A program made the position numbers and the translations under genes. Below are positions 1-5,796 of a DNA stretch of 23,105 nt, in pieces. Position 1 is the stretch's first letter; every line of letters starts with the position of its first letter. The notes beneath the pieces were generated by a model, which was not told where the DNA came from, did not search any database, and worked only from the letters and a program-made list of their open reading frames with translations. Source of the DNA: Bacillota bacterium. Its GTDB lineage: Bacteria > Bacillota > Clostridia > Lachnospirales > Lachnospiraceae. Location: contig JAEZKU010000044.1 of NCBI GenBank assembly GCA_023436065.1, positions 1 to 23,105 on the forward strand, written 5' to 3'.

Positions 1-38
1 TTCGGTACTTGCTCCTTATTCTAATAATTCTTTAGAAT

Positions 39-115
39 GCGGATTCTGTACTATTCATGAATGAATTGGCAAATATAAATTACGCTCCACACGTATTTGC
101 CGATTACAGAATCGC
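39..115. repeat. Nested imperfect inverted repeat
   Basis: The outer arms are 39-50 and 105-115 (gcggattctgta against tacagaatcgc, one bulged base). An inner perfect 8-bp pair, ggcaaata (68-75) and tatttgcc (94-101), sits inside. On either strand this could fold into a long hairpin. On the minus strand it overlaps the end of a 13-codon reading frame, so it could be a leader or attenuator structure for a gene beyond the left edge. That role is inference. Confidence 0.5.
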
Positions 116-145
116 ATGGAGCTTAAGCAAACGTTTTAATTTCAT
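104..145 (-). CDS. Possible 13-residue Leu-rich leader peptide
   Basis: A minus-strand ATG at 143-145 has a strong ribosome site, GGAGG with 8-nt spacing. It encodes MKLKRLLKLHAIL and then TAA, with 5 leucines and 4 lysines among 13 residues. It lies just downstream of the DUF1801 gene on the same strand and ends inside the nested inverted repeat at 39-115. Short ORFs with a good ribosome site followed by hairpins are the layout of translational or transcriptional attenuators. It could equally be the truncated start of a lost gene. The gene it would control lies outside the window. Confidence 0.25.
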   Translation of the reverse strand: MKLKRLLKLHAIL

Positions 146-173
146 ATATCCATCCTCCTCTAATGAATTTGAA

Positions 174-506
174 TTATTCTATCAATGTTCTACTAAAAAT
201 TGAGCTGAGAACATTCTCTGGTATATCCTGATTAAGATAAATCTGTAACATACCCTTTGGTGTTATCTTAAATTGCTTTAATTGTTCATTATGTTCCATA
301 ATTGCCTTCGCTTCAATATTGATATGGTCATTAAATGGGATAATTCGAATAAATTTATCCCCCAAATAGTAACTCGGTAATTTTGCCCACATTTTCTCTT
401 CAATCTCACAAGGAACGCTTTGAATAATAAGTATTCTTACTTTAGTAAAAAGATTTTGCATATCATCACTATATTTCATTATATAACTCTGGATTTCGTC
501 ATTCAT
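174..506 (-). CDS. DUF1801 / YdhG-like small protein
   Basis: This 110-residue protein resembles the DUF1801 (YdhG-like) fold. It opens with a helix (residues 1-30, containing SYIMKYSDDMQNLF), has a central strand region around WAKLPSYYLGDKFIRIIPF, and continues with HINIEAKAIMEH and an acidic C-terminal helix. Some DUF1801 proteins have been proposed as frataxin-like iron chaperones, but family membership does not establish that role here. The start is well placed, with GGAGGGTCTGTA immediately before the ATG. There is no signal peptide or membrane segment, so the product is probably cytoplasmic. The gene stands alone and transcribes toward the left edge. Confidence 0.6.
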   Translation of the reverse strand: MNDEIQSYIMKYSDDMQNLFTKVRILIIQSVPCEIEEKMWAKLPSYYLGDKFIRIIPFNDHINIEAKAIMEHNEQLKQFKITPKGMLQIYLNQDIPENVLSSIFSRTLIE

Positions 507-540
507 TACAGACCCTCCATAAATTCAAATTTAGGACTGA

Positions 541-584
541 GCACAAGGTCCAACGGGTCTCGATTATGCGCGGATCGGAGACGG
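541..584. repeat. GC-rich palindromic element, copy A
   Basis: This GC-rich segment lies between the DUF1801 and cupin genes in otherwise AT-rich DNA. It shares the order gcac-aggtcc-gg-ctcg-tgc-cgga-cggagac with a second copy at 2804-2855, at roughly three quarters identity by eye. Its aggtcc/gggtct arms can pair with two G-U pairs as RNA. It looks like a REP-like interspersed palindrome. No function is visible. Confidence 0.4.
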
Positions 585-611
585 CTGTTTTTTATTCCGG
601 TATATTGGGAT

Positions 612-938
612 TTATACTATTACATCTGCCCTGGTATACCCTTCAAGAGAACCTGCTTTCACTTGAATACACGCATAGCAGATTGCGCTATCGCTTGCAG
701 CAAAGAACTGTCTTCTTCCGCTTGGTGATATACGCACCCAATCACCTGCTCTAAGCTCTATTTCTTCACCATCTATAACAGCCTTTCCTCTTCCTGATAA
801 TATTGCATATATTTCTTCATTTTGGTTATGAGAATGAACAAAAGGAACACATTCTCCGGCAGGCAGATTATTGATACTTACTTCTGCGCCTGTTAAACCA
901 ATTTGATCATGAAGCTCTACTTGTGCCTCGTTTGGCAC
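612..938 (-). CDS. Cupin-domain protein, 5' end possibly decayed
   Basis: The 108 residues form a single small cupin barrel. Motif 1 includes HSHNQNEEIYAILSG (two His and a Glu for metal), then VIDGEEIELRAGDW, and a second-motif region PSGRRQFFAA. Function in this family is usually unassigned, with metal-dependent enzyme or binding roles possible. The only usable start is GTG at 936-938, without a convincing ribosome site. In frame upstream, the bases encode KNQTNFNN, then TAA, then SVPNEAQ. From memory of related cupins this resembles a normal N-terminus interrupted by a stop, for example an AAA to TAA change, and no in-frame ATG follows further up. The C-terminus looks complete. It may be a pseudogene or a protein lacking about 10 N-terminal residues. 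Confidence 0.6.
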   Translation of the reverse strand: MPNEAQVELHDQIGLTGAEVSINNLPAGECVPFVHSHNQNEEIYAILSGRGKAVIDGEEIELRAGDWVRISPSGRRQFFAASDSAICYACIQVKAGSLEGYTRADVIV

Positions 939-1015
939 ACTTTAATTATTAAAGTTTGTCTGGTTTTTTGTATGCAGTTGTAAAAGGATATGAATTAAAA
1001 CAACTTCTGGGCATC

Positions 1016-2380
1016 TTATACTGTTTTCAGTAATAATTTTACAACTTCGTTTTCTAAATCACATATTTTTAATAATGTATCTGCATAAGGCTTTAGATTG
1101 TTTTTATCGCTAAACTTGTCAAAAGCGGAGAAATCTTGGGGAATTATTTTGCCTAATTCAAAGCAAAGGGCAGCTATATCTTCATATAGCTTTGCAAGGT
1201 CATTTCTTCCGTTTTCACGGAAAAAATTTGCTGCATATTGTCTGTCTAAATATTGTTTGTAGTTGCACATCAAATTAAGATACGGCTCAAAATTATCTGT
1301 CCATTCATATGTTAATAATGCATTTGCAAAAGCTTTGTGTGCAGCAATGCCGTTATACTGACCTGGAGCAAGATTTTCCTCCCAAATAAGACGTTTGATA
1401 AGTTTTAGCGTTTCATAAAATATTACTTCTTTAGATGGTTTATCAAGTTTTCCATCAATGATAAGATAGCGAACTTTGTTCCATTGTTCATTATAACCAA
1501 TATGCCAATCAGATTTTCTGAAATAACCTGTATCGTCAGGAGCTTCGTTATGGTCGTCATTAACGTTCATAAAAGGGTTATAGCCTAAAAGCACGTTTCC
1601 ATCATTATCATAACCGGATATAATACAAGCGTCAGAACAATTTATTACTCCCTCAAGAGTTATAACTGGAAACCCCTTGTCAATACAGTCCATTATCAGT
1701 TTTTTGTCAAATTCATAATCACCTCTAATATGATGTGTTACCTTATAACCTAGCATTTTAAAAGTATGTTCAATAATAATCGGTGCATTAATAACATGAT
1801 AATTGCCATGATTCCATTCCTGACTTGACGGCATACTGAAAGATGTTCGGAATGCACTGCCGGATACTGCACAAACATAATCATAGTTCAATTTTTCGCC
1901 AATTCCGTTTAACGCCGAAACAACACTGTTGACAAATTCGTTTTGACGCTGGGTATCAGACCAATCTACTCTCATAAGATTAGGTATTAAGTTCCTTTTC
2001 ATACAAAACCCTCCCATTAAACTAAAATTAATCGAGATAGGAGCGAATTTTTGAATTGCATTGGCATCGCTAAGTTGGGAAGGAGAAACGCCGTATAACC
2101 TCTTGAATGCCTTTGAAAATGCTTCAACCGTTTCATATTTATACTTAAATGCCGCTTCGGTTATTGAGAGTCTATTCTGTAACAGGTCGTCGGCAGCACA
2201 TGTTAATCTCCGAAAACGAACATATTCCATAACGGAATAGCCTGTAACGGCACTAAATAAATTCTGAAACGATGATGGGGCATAATGAATCGTTTCTCCT
2301 ACAGATTCAATAGAAATATCCTCAAGTAGGTTTAATTCAATATAATCGATTGTTTCCTGAAGTTTCTCAATCCAATTCAT
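1016..2380 (-). CDS. AraC-type regulator fused to BtrH-like domain
   Basis: A 454-residue two-part protein. Residues 1 to about 105 are an AraC/XylS DNA-binding domain with two helix-turn-helix units (ISIESVGETIHYAPSSF and ITEAAFKYKYETVEAFSKAF, ending at the YGVSPSQ signature). The remaining 350 residues contain CAVSGSAFR, a segment recalling the N-terminal domain of butirosin protein BtrH (a papain-like acyltransferase fold). Further on are GFPVITLEG, ISGYDNDGNVLLGYNP and a helical C-terminal region. The C-terminal part may act as an enzyme or as a ligand sensor; I cannot tell which. The start ATG follows TTGGAG with about 8-nt spacing. The gene is monocistronic. A palindrome cluster lies about 200 bp upstream at 2579-2638. 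Confidence 0.7.
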   Translation of the reverse strand: MNWIEKLQETIDYIELNLLEDISIESVGETIHYAPSSFQNLFSAVTGYSVMEYVRFRRLTCAADDLLQNRLSITEAAFKYKYETVEAFSKAFKRLYGVSPSQLSDANAIQKFAPISINFSLMGGFCMKRNLIPNLMRVDWSDTQRQNEFVNSVVSALNGIGEKLNYDYVCAVSGSAFRTSFSMPSSQEWNHGNYHVINAPIIIEHTFKMLGYKVTHHIRGDYEFDKKLIMDCIDKGFPVITLEGVINCSDACIISGYDNDGNVLLGYNPFMNVNDDHNEAPDDTGYFRKSDWHIGYNEQWNKVRYLIIDGKLDKPSKEVIFYETLKLIKRLIWEENLAPGQYNGIAAHKAFANALLTYEWTDNFEPYLNLMCNYKQYLDRQYAANFFRENGRNDLAKLYEDIAALCFELGKIIPQDFSAFDKFSDKNNLKPYADTLLKICDLENEVVKLLLKTV

Positions 2381-2578
2381 TTTTTCATCTCCAATCTCAG
2401 AATTAGTATAAAGGAGAATTTGTAATTTTACTTGTTAGTTTATATGATGATTTGTCCATATGTAATTAGTAGCATATTAATAATTTCAAGTTTACATAAT
2501 TGTAAACAACAGCAAACTCTTTTTTTTAGAAATATACTATCACATTAAACGTAATAAATAAACTAAATTCCAATAGCA

Positions 2579-2638
2579 TGTATACTGTATACACTAATCA
2601 TTAAAGTGTATTCTATACACTTCCTCAAAAAAGTGTAT
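2579..2638. promoter_or_regulatory. Clustered GTATAC-type palindromes, candidate operator
   Basis: Three related sites occur in a row. Site 1, at 2579-2593, is a perfect inverted repeat TGTATAC-T-GTATACA. Site 2, at 2605-2621, is AGTGTAT-TCT-ATACACT. Site 3 is a half site AGTGTAT at 2632-2638. The ATACACT right arms of sites 1 and 2 are 26 bp apart, and the AGTGTAT left arms of sites 2 and 3 are 27 bp apart, about 2.5 helical turns. This is the arrangement expected for cooperative binding of a dimeric regulator. The nearest gene is the AraC-BtrH gene about 200 bp away, but the binder is unknown. Confidence 0.4.
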
Positions 2639-2757
2639 GCTTCATTTACAATCCCAATACAGAACAAGAGAACCTTAATATCATGAATGAAGCTCTGAAA
2701 AAGAGTGATAGAAAGAACATAAAAAGTAGTGCACATACGGTGCACATATTAGCGTAA

Positions 2758-2786
2758 CAAAAAATCCCTTGAATATCAAGGGATTT
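2758..2786 (-). terminator. Intrinsic terminator, second behind tRNA-Gly
   Basis: Perfect 11-bp inverted repeat (2762-2772 with 2776-2786, three-base loop). On the minus strand a T-rich tract (2759-2764) follows. It lies downstream of the structured block behind tRNA-Gly and would catch transcripts that pass the first terminator. Confidence 0.65.
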
Positions 2787-2790
2787 CGTA

Positions 2791-2863
2791 AGCGCGAGAC
2801 GGTGCACGAGGTCCGGGGGACCTCGGATCTGCACGGACCGGAGCGGAGCGGAGACATTCGAAC
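2791..2863 (-). repeat. Split copy of tRNA-Gly 3' end with palindromic element B
   Basis: The tRNA-Gly 3' end reads gcgcgagacgg then gattcgaac at 2936-2952 (plus strand). The same 11 bases recur at 2791-2801, and attcgaac recurs at 2856-2863. Between them sits a GC-rich insert (2804-2855) similar to the element at 541-584. The insert contains a perfect 8-bp hairpin, cgaggtcc-ggg-ggacctcg. GAGAC occurs at both junctions. This fits a partial tRNA duplication, or a former second tRNA, invaded by a REP-like element. A mechanism cannot be proved from the sequence alone. Confidence 0.4.
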
Positions 2864-2887
2864 TTCGAGTCCAGGATTGGACTCGAA
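2864..2887. repeat. Perfect 10-bp inverted repeat
   Basis: ttcgagtcca (2864-2873) pairs with tggactcgaa (2878-2887) around the loop ggat. It directly abuts the split tRNA copy and the terminator of tRNA-Gly. On the minus strand it would form a stable hairpin just past that terminator. Confidence 0.55.
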
Positions 2888-2890
2888 TAA

Positions 2891-2927
2891 CAAAAAACGG
2901 ATATCCACTTTGGATATCCGTTTTTGT
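2891..2927 (-). terminator. Intrinsic terminator of tRNA-Gly
   Basis: A strong stem, acggatatcc (2897-2906) with ggatatccgt (2912-2921), extends through A/T pairs on both sides. On the minus strand it is followed by a run of six T. It begins about 8 bp after the tRNA 3' end. The A- and T-runs on both flanks mean it could work in both directions. Confidence 0.8.
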
Positions 2928-2934
2928 TATTGAG

Positions 2935-3006
2935 AGCGCGAGACGGGATTCGAACCCGCGACCCTCGCCTTGGCAAGGCGATACTCCACCACTGAGCCAC
3001 TCGCGC
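2935..3006 (-). tRNA. tRNA-Gly(GCC)
   Basis: A full cloverleaf can be read on the minus strand. The 7-bp acceptor stem is gcgcgag/ctcgcgc, the D-arm is gctc-agtggtgg-agta, and the anticodon stem tcgcc/ggcga carries the loop TTGCCAA, giving anticodon GCC. A five-base variable region and the T-arm gcggg-TTCGAAT-cccgt follow. The discriminator base is T (U73), as usual for bacterial glycine tRNA. No CCA is encoded, so it would be added by the CCA-adding enzyme. A promoter (3042-3071) and a terminator (2891-2927) make it a single-gene unit. Confidence 0.95.
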
Positions 3007-3041
3007 ATTTATGTGGCACGTTTATCACGTGTGCAAGAGAT

Positions 3042-3071
3042 ATGATAACTTATCAGGGGGCAGTTTGTCAA
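3042..3071 (-). promoter_or_regulatory. Sigma-A-type promoter of tRNA-Gly
   Basis: TTGACA (minus strand, 3066-3071) and TATCAT (3042-3047) are separated by 18 bp. The -35 box is a perfect consensus match. Transcription would start about 30 bp before the tRNA 5' end. The spacer holds a GC-rich CCCCC run. Confidence 0.65.
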
Positions 3072-3123
3072 GTCTGAGATTAGTTTTTTGGTCAATTTTT
3101 TTGACCATTTTTTCTGACAAACT
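3062..3123. repeat. Nested inverted repeat overlapping the tRNA -35 box
   Basis: The outer arms agtttgtca (3062-3070) and tgacaaact (3115-3123) are perfect 9-mers. The inner arms tggtcaa (3089-3095) and ttgacca (3101-3107) flank a 5-T loop. On the plus strand the inner stem is followed by six T, like a terminator, but no plus-strand gene leads into it. On the minus strand it lies upstream of the tRNA and overlaps its -35 element. Confidence 0.4.
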
Positions 3124-3184
3124 TCCCATTCGTGTCGCATGAGAGAATAAAGAAGCCGATCGTATCTGTGTGCTTTAATCAAGT

Positions 3185-3246
3185 AGAGGTTGCTGCAATC
3201 CCTTCCATGACAGCTAAGTCAGGATGGTATGTTTGCAGCAACCTCT
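3185..3246. repeat. 14-bp perfect inverted repeat after the LRR gene
   Basis: agaggttgctgcaa (3185-3198) pairs perfectly with ttgcagcaacctct (3233-3246). The 34-base loop can itself fold (ccatgac with gtca..tgg). It lies about 40 bp beyond the stop of the LRR gene on the minus strand. There is no T-run, so it is not a typical intrinsic terminator. It could stabilise the mRNA 3' end or form a small structured RNA. Confidence 0.5.
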
Positions 3247-3286
3247 TGATATAGAGCTGATTTCGGCCTTGTTGATAGCGAAGGAT

Positions 3287-5587
3287 TTACTCGTATTCTA
3301 CAAGGTAATCATTATCCTCAGCATAGCTTTCGGCATAGGATCCGGGAGGGCAGAAGATCGTCTGCTTGCCGGTCATATTCCAGTGATAGAAAGCGCGCTG
3401 TTCAATCTTTTTAATTGAATACGGAATGTGAATCTTAGCCAGGCTCTGGCAGTATCTGAAGGAACCGTTATCTACCTTGGTCATTCCGGTTGACAGCCAG
3501 ATCTCGCTGAGATTCTGGCAATACTGAAAGGCGTAAGCACCCACGGTTGTTACAGTGTTCGGCAGCTTCACGGTCTCCAAAGCACAGTAGCTGAAGGCGC
3601 TGCGTCCGATTGTCTTTAGGGTCTTGGGGAAATTAATCTCTTTTAAGTTTGTGCAGAAAGTAAAAGCATTATCTTCAATTGATTTCAATCCCTCAGGAAG
3701 TACCACGGATCTAAGATTAGAACAGTTACTAAAGGTACGTTCTGCAATAGTGGTAATATTTTTCGGAAGAACGACCTTAGTCAGGGAATCATTGTCACTA
3801 AAGGTGCTTGGTGCGATATAGACAATTTCCTTTGGCAGTGTCAGCTCTTTATCGCTGCCAGTGTATTTCAGCAGAAAACCGTTATCCGTGATAACCATAT
3901 GATCTTTTTCATTTTCCAGAATCCACTTGGTACCTGTAAATACATATCCGCCGATGGATGCAAGTGTTTCGGGTAGGTTGACAGAAGTCAGGCTTGCACA
4001 GCCACGATAAGCATCATCACCAATGCTTGTTACACCTTCAGGAATAGCTGCCTCTGTTAAGGATCTACAATTGGTAAATGCACCATCCCCAATAGATTTT
4101 AAACCGGAGGGCAACTGGATCTTCGTGAGGGAAGTACAACCGGAAAACGTGGAATATGCGATAGTTGTCAGCTTCTCTGGAAGATTTACCTTTACAAGGT
4201 TAACACAGTCAGAAAATGCCCCGGAACCGATGGTCGTAACGGATTTTGGAATTGAAATCTCTGTCAGCTGTATGCACTGCATGAAAGCAGAATCACCGAT
4301 TGTAGTCAAGGTATTCGGAAGCTTAATATTAATTATACTGCGACAGCCGTTGAAGGCATCGCTACCGATTTCAGTGGTACCTTCAGCAAGAGTAACATAT
4401 AAAAGTTTTCTACAGCTGGTGAACAGGTTCGTACTGACCTTCTTGATTTTCTCAGGCAGAGTAATCTGTTTTAGGTTAGTGCAGTTACTAAAGGCTGAGG
4501 AACCAAGATATTCAAGCCCTGCAGGGAGAATAATCTCGGCAAAAGCGCAGCCATTAAATGCATCATTACCGATGTAAGTTACACTTTCCGGGATGATGAT
4601 ATCATCCAGCTTGGAGCAACCGGAGAAGGTACTAGCCTCAATGGAGGTAATCTGATCGGGTAAGTTGATAGCAGTTAAAGAGGAACATCCTAAAAATGCA
4701 TTCGCATCGATTCGGTTGACAGTTACCGGAATAATGATATTCTTCAGCTTATTACAGTTGGAGAACATTTCCTGAGAGATTGCTTTCAGGTTTTTAGGAA
4801 GCTTGACACTGGTCAGTTTAGAGCAGTACGCAAAAGCTCTTGATTCGACTTCAGTCACAGAGTCCGGAAGTTCGATTGAGGCCAGTGAATTGCAAAATTG
4901 GAAGGTCTCTTTCTGAATGGTGGTAACGCCGCTTGGTATATTGATCTTCTTCAGCTTGTAGCACTCTTTGAAGGCTTGCTTGCCGATATAATTGACAGAT
5001 GCCGGTAGTTGCAGGGAGCTCAGTTTCTCGCAGCCCTGGAATGCTCTTCTTGCTATAGAAGTCAGAGCGCTATCCTTCGGAATATTGAAGGTGGATAACT
5101 TATAACAGTAGCTGAAAGCTTCGATACTGATGGATTTGACTGTCTTTGGCAGTGTTATCTTTGATAAATTGCTGCAGCTTCTAAATGCACTTTCACCTAT
5201 GTAAGTAAGCTGATCCGGTAAGGTTATGCTCTTAAGCTTGTAGCACCCCGAAAAAGCATAATAAGGAATGCTTTTGATCTTGTTGGGAAGATTAATCTTC
5301 TCGAGAGAATAGCAATTGGAGAAAGCCTCCTCCTCCAGCTTCTTGACACTATCAGGAAGAACGATGCTCTTTACAGTATTGTTATCATAAAAAGCACGTT
5401 TGCCGATGGTAGTGATACCGGCCGGAACATTAACAGTTTTCGCTGAGCCATTATAAGCCAGCAGAACCCCATCCTTAATTAAGAAATCACTTGATTTGGC
5501 CTGAGCTGTAGCAACAGGGATCAGGGCAATCAGAAAGGCGGAAAGGACGAACATTAATCCGATCGTTCTTTTAAGTTTGGTACTCAT
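3287..5587 (-). CDS. Secreted BspA-type leucine-rich repeat protein
   Basis: 766 residues. A Sec signal peptide (basic MSTKLKR, hydrophobic core, cut near ATAQA-K) is followed by 29 LRR_5 (BspA/TpLRR) repeats of about 23 residues with the pattern L-P-x-x-(V/L)-x-x-I-x-x-x-A-F-x-x-C. Repeats 1-22 and 23-29 are separated by a segment with DNGFLLKYTGSDKELTLP that resembles the N-terminal cap DGVLLAYNGSAKTVNVP. The array is therefore two capped blocks. No LPXTG motif, C-terminal membrane helix or other anchor is visible, so the protein is probably released or loosely held at the surface. BspA proteins elsewhere act in adhesion and host binding; the ligand here is unknown. The start is clear, with GGAGGTGTTTC before the ATG. 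A TTGACT box lies at 5635-5640, with a weak -10 18-19 bp away. Confidence 0.9.
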   Translation of the reverse strand: MSTKLKRTIGLMFVLSAFLIALIPVATAQAKSSDFLIKDGVLLAYNGSAKTVNVPAGITTIGKRAFYDNNTVKSIVLPDSVKKLEEEAFSNCYSLEKINLPNKIKSIPYYAFSGCYKLKSITLPDQLTYIGESAFRSCSNLSKITLPKTVKSISIEAFSYCYKLSTFNIPKDSALTSIARRAFQGCEKLSSLQLPASVNYIGKQAFKECYKLKKINIPSGVTTIQKETFQFCNSLASIELPDSVTEVESRAFAYCSKLTSVKLPKNLKAISQEMFSNCNKLKNIIIPVTVNRIDANAFLGCSSLTAINLPDQITSIEASTFSGCSKLDDIIIPESVTYIGNDAFNGCAFAEIILPAGLEYLGSSAFSNCTNLKQITLPEKIKKVSTNLFTSCRKLLYVTLAEGTTEIGSDAFNGCRSIINIKLPNTLTTIGDSAFMQCIQLTEISIPKSVTTIGSGAFSDCVNLVKVNLPEKLTTIAYSTFSGCTSLTKIQLPSGLKSIGDGAFTNCRSLTEAAIPEGVTSIGDDAYRGCASLTSVNLPETLASIGGYVFTGTKWILENEKDHMVITDNGFLLKYTGSDKELTLPKEIVYIAPSTFSDNDSLTKVVLPKNITTIAERTFSNCSNLRSVVLPEGLKSIEDNAFTFCTNLKEINFPKTLKTIGRSAFSYCALETVKLPNTVTTVGAYAFQYCQNLSEIWLSTGMTKVDNGSFRYCQSLAKIHIPYSIKKIEQRAFYHWNMTGKQTIFCPPGSYAESYAEDNDYLVEYE

Positions 5588-5796
5588 GAAACACCTCCAG
5601 TGGTGAATATTAATAGTTTCTTGTCTTTCATATAAGTCAAAAATTCAATTACATTGTATTCCACATTATGGGGATAAATCAAGAGTTTAGCAATAAGTTT
5701 AAGGAAACCGTAAGGAGTTATATCTTGCCAATCATACTAAATAATAGTAGAAGGACTGCAACAATCCCTAATACCTAATTATGCAGCTATATGGTC

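Larger units (their letters stand above)
2381..2934. other. Long intergenic region behind tRNA-Gly
   Basis: No credible gene lies here; reading frames across it run through the tRNA and its terminators. The stretch from 2381 to 2578 is AT-rich and only shows a possible TATACT -10 box for the AraC gene. From 2579 to 2638 lies a cluster of palindromes. From 2729 to 2748 the sequence gtgcacata occurs twice. From 2758 to 2930 lie two intrinsic terminators with a GC-rich structured block between them. Confidence 0.6.

Noticed and set aside
2646..3008. Several minus-strand reading frames of 60-120 codons across the tRNA region
   Set aside because: They run through tRNA-Gly, its terminators and the palindromic block, so they are open by chance and lack ribosome sites.
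4023..4577. A 184-codon plus-strand frame inside the LRR gene
   Set aside because: It is the antisense of the repetitive LRR coding sequence, where period-69 codon patterns keep other frames open.
3287..5587. CRISPR or DNA tandem-repeat array in the LRR gene
   Set aside because: The repeats are protein-level LRR units that have diverged in DNA sequence; no spacer-repeat structure exists.
5588..5796. c-di-GMP riboswitch upstream of the LRR gene, suggested by the EAL neighbours
   Set aside because: No GEMM-type core sequence was seen in the short 5' region.
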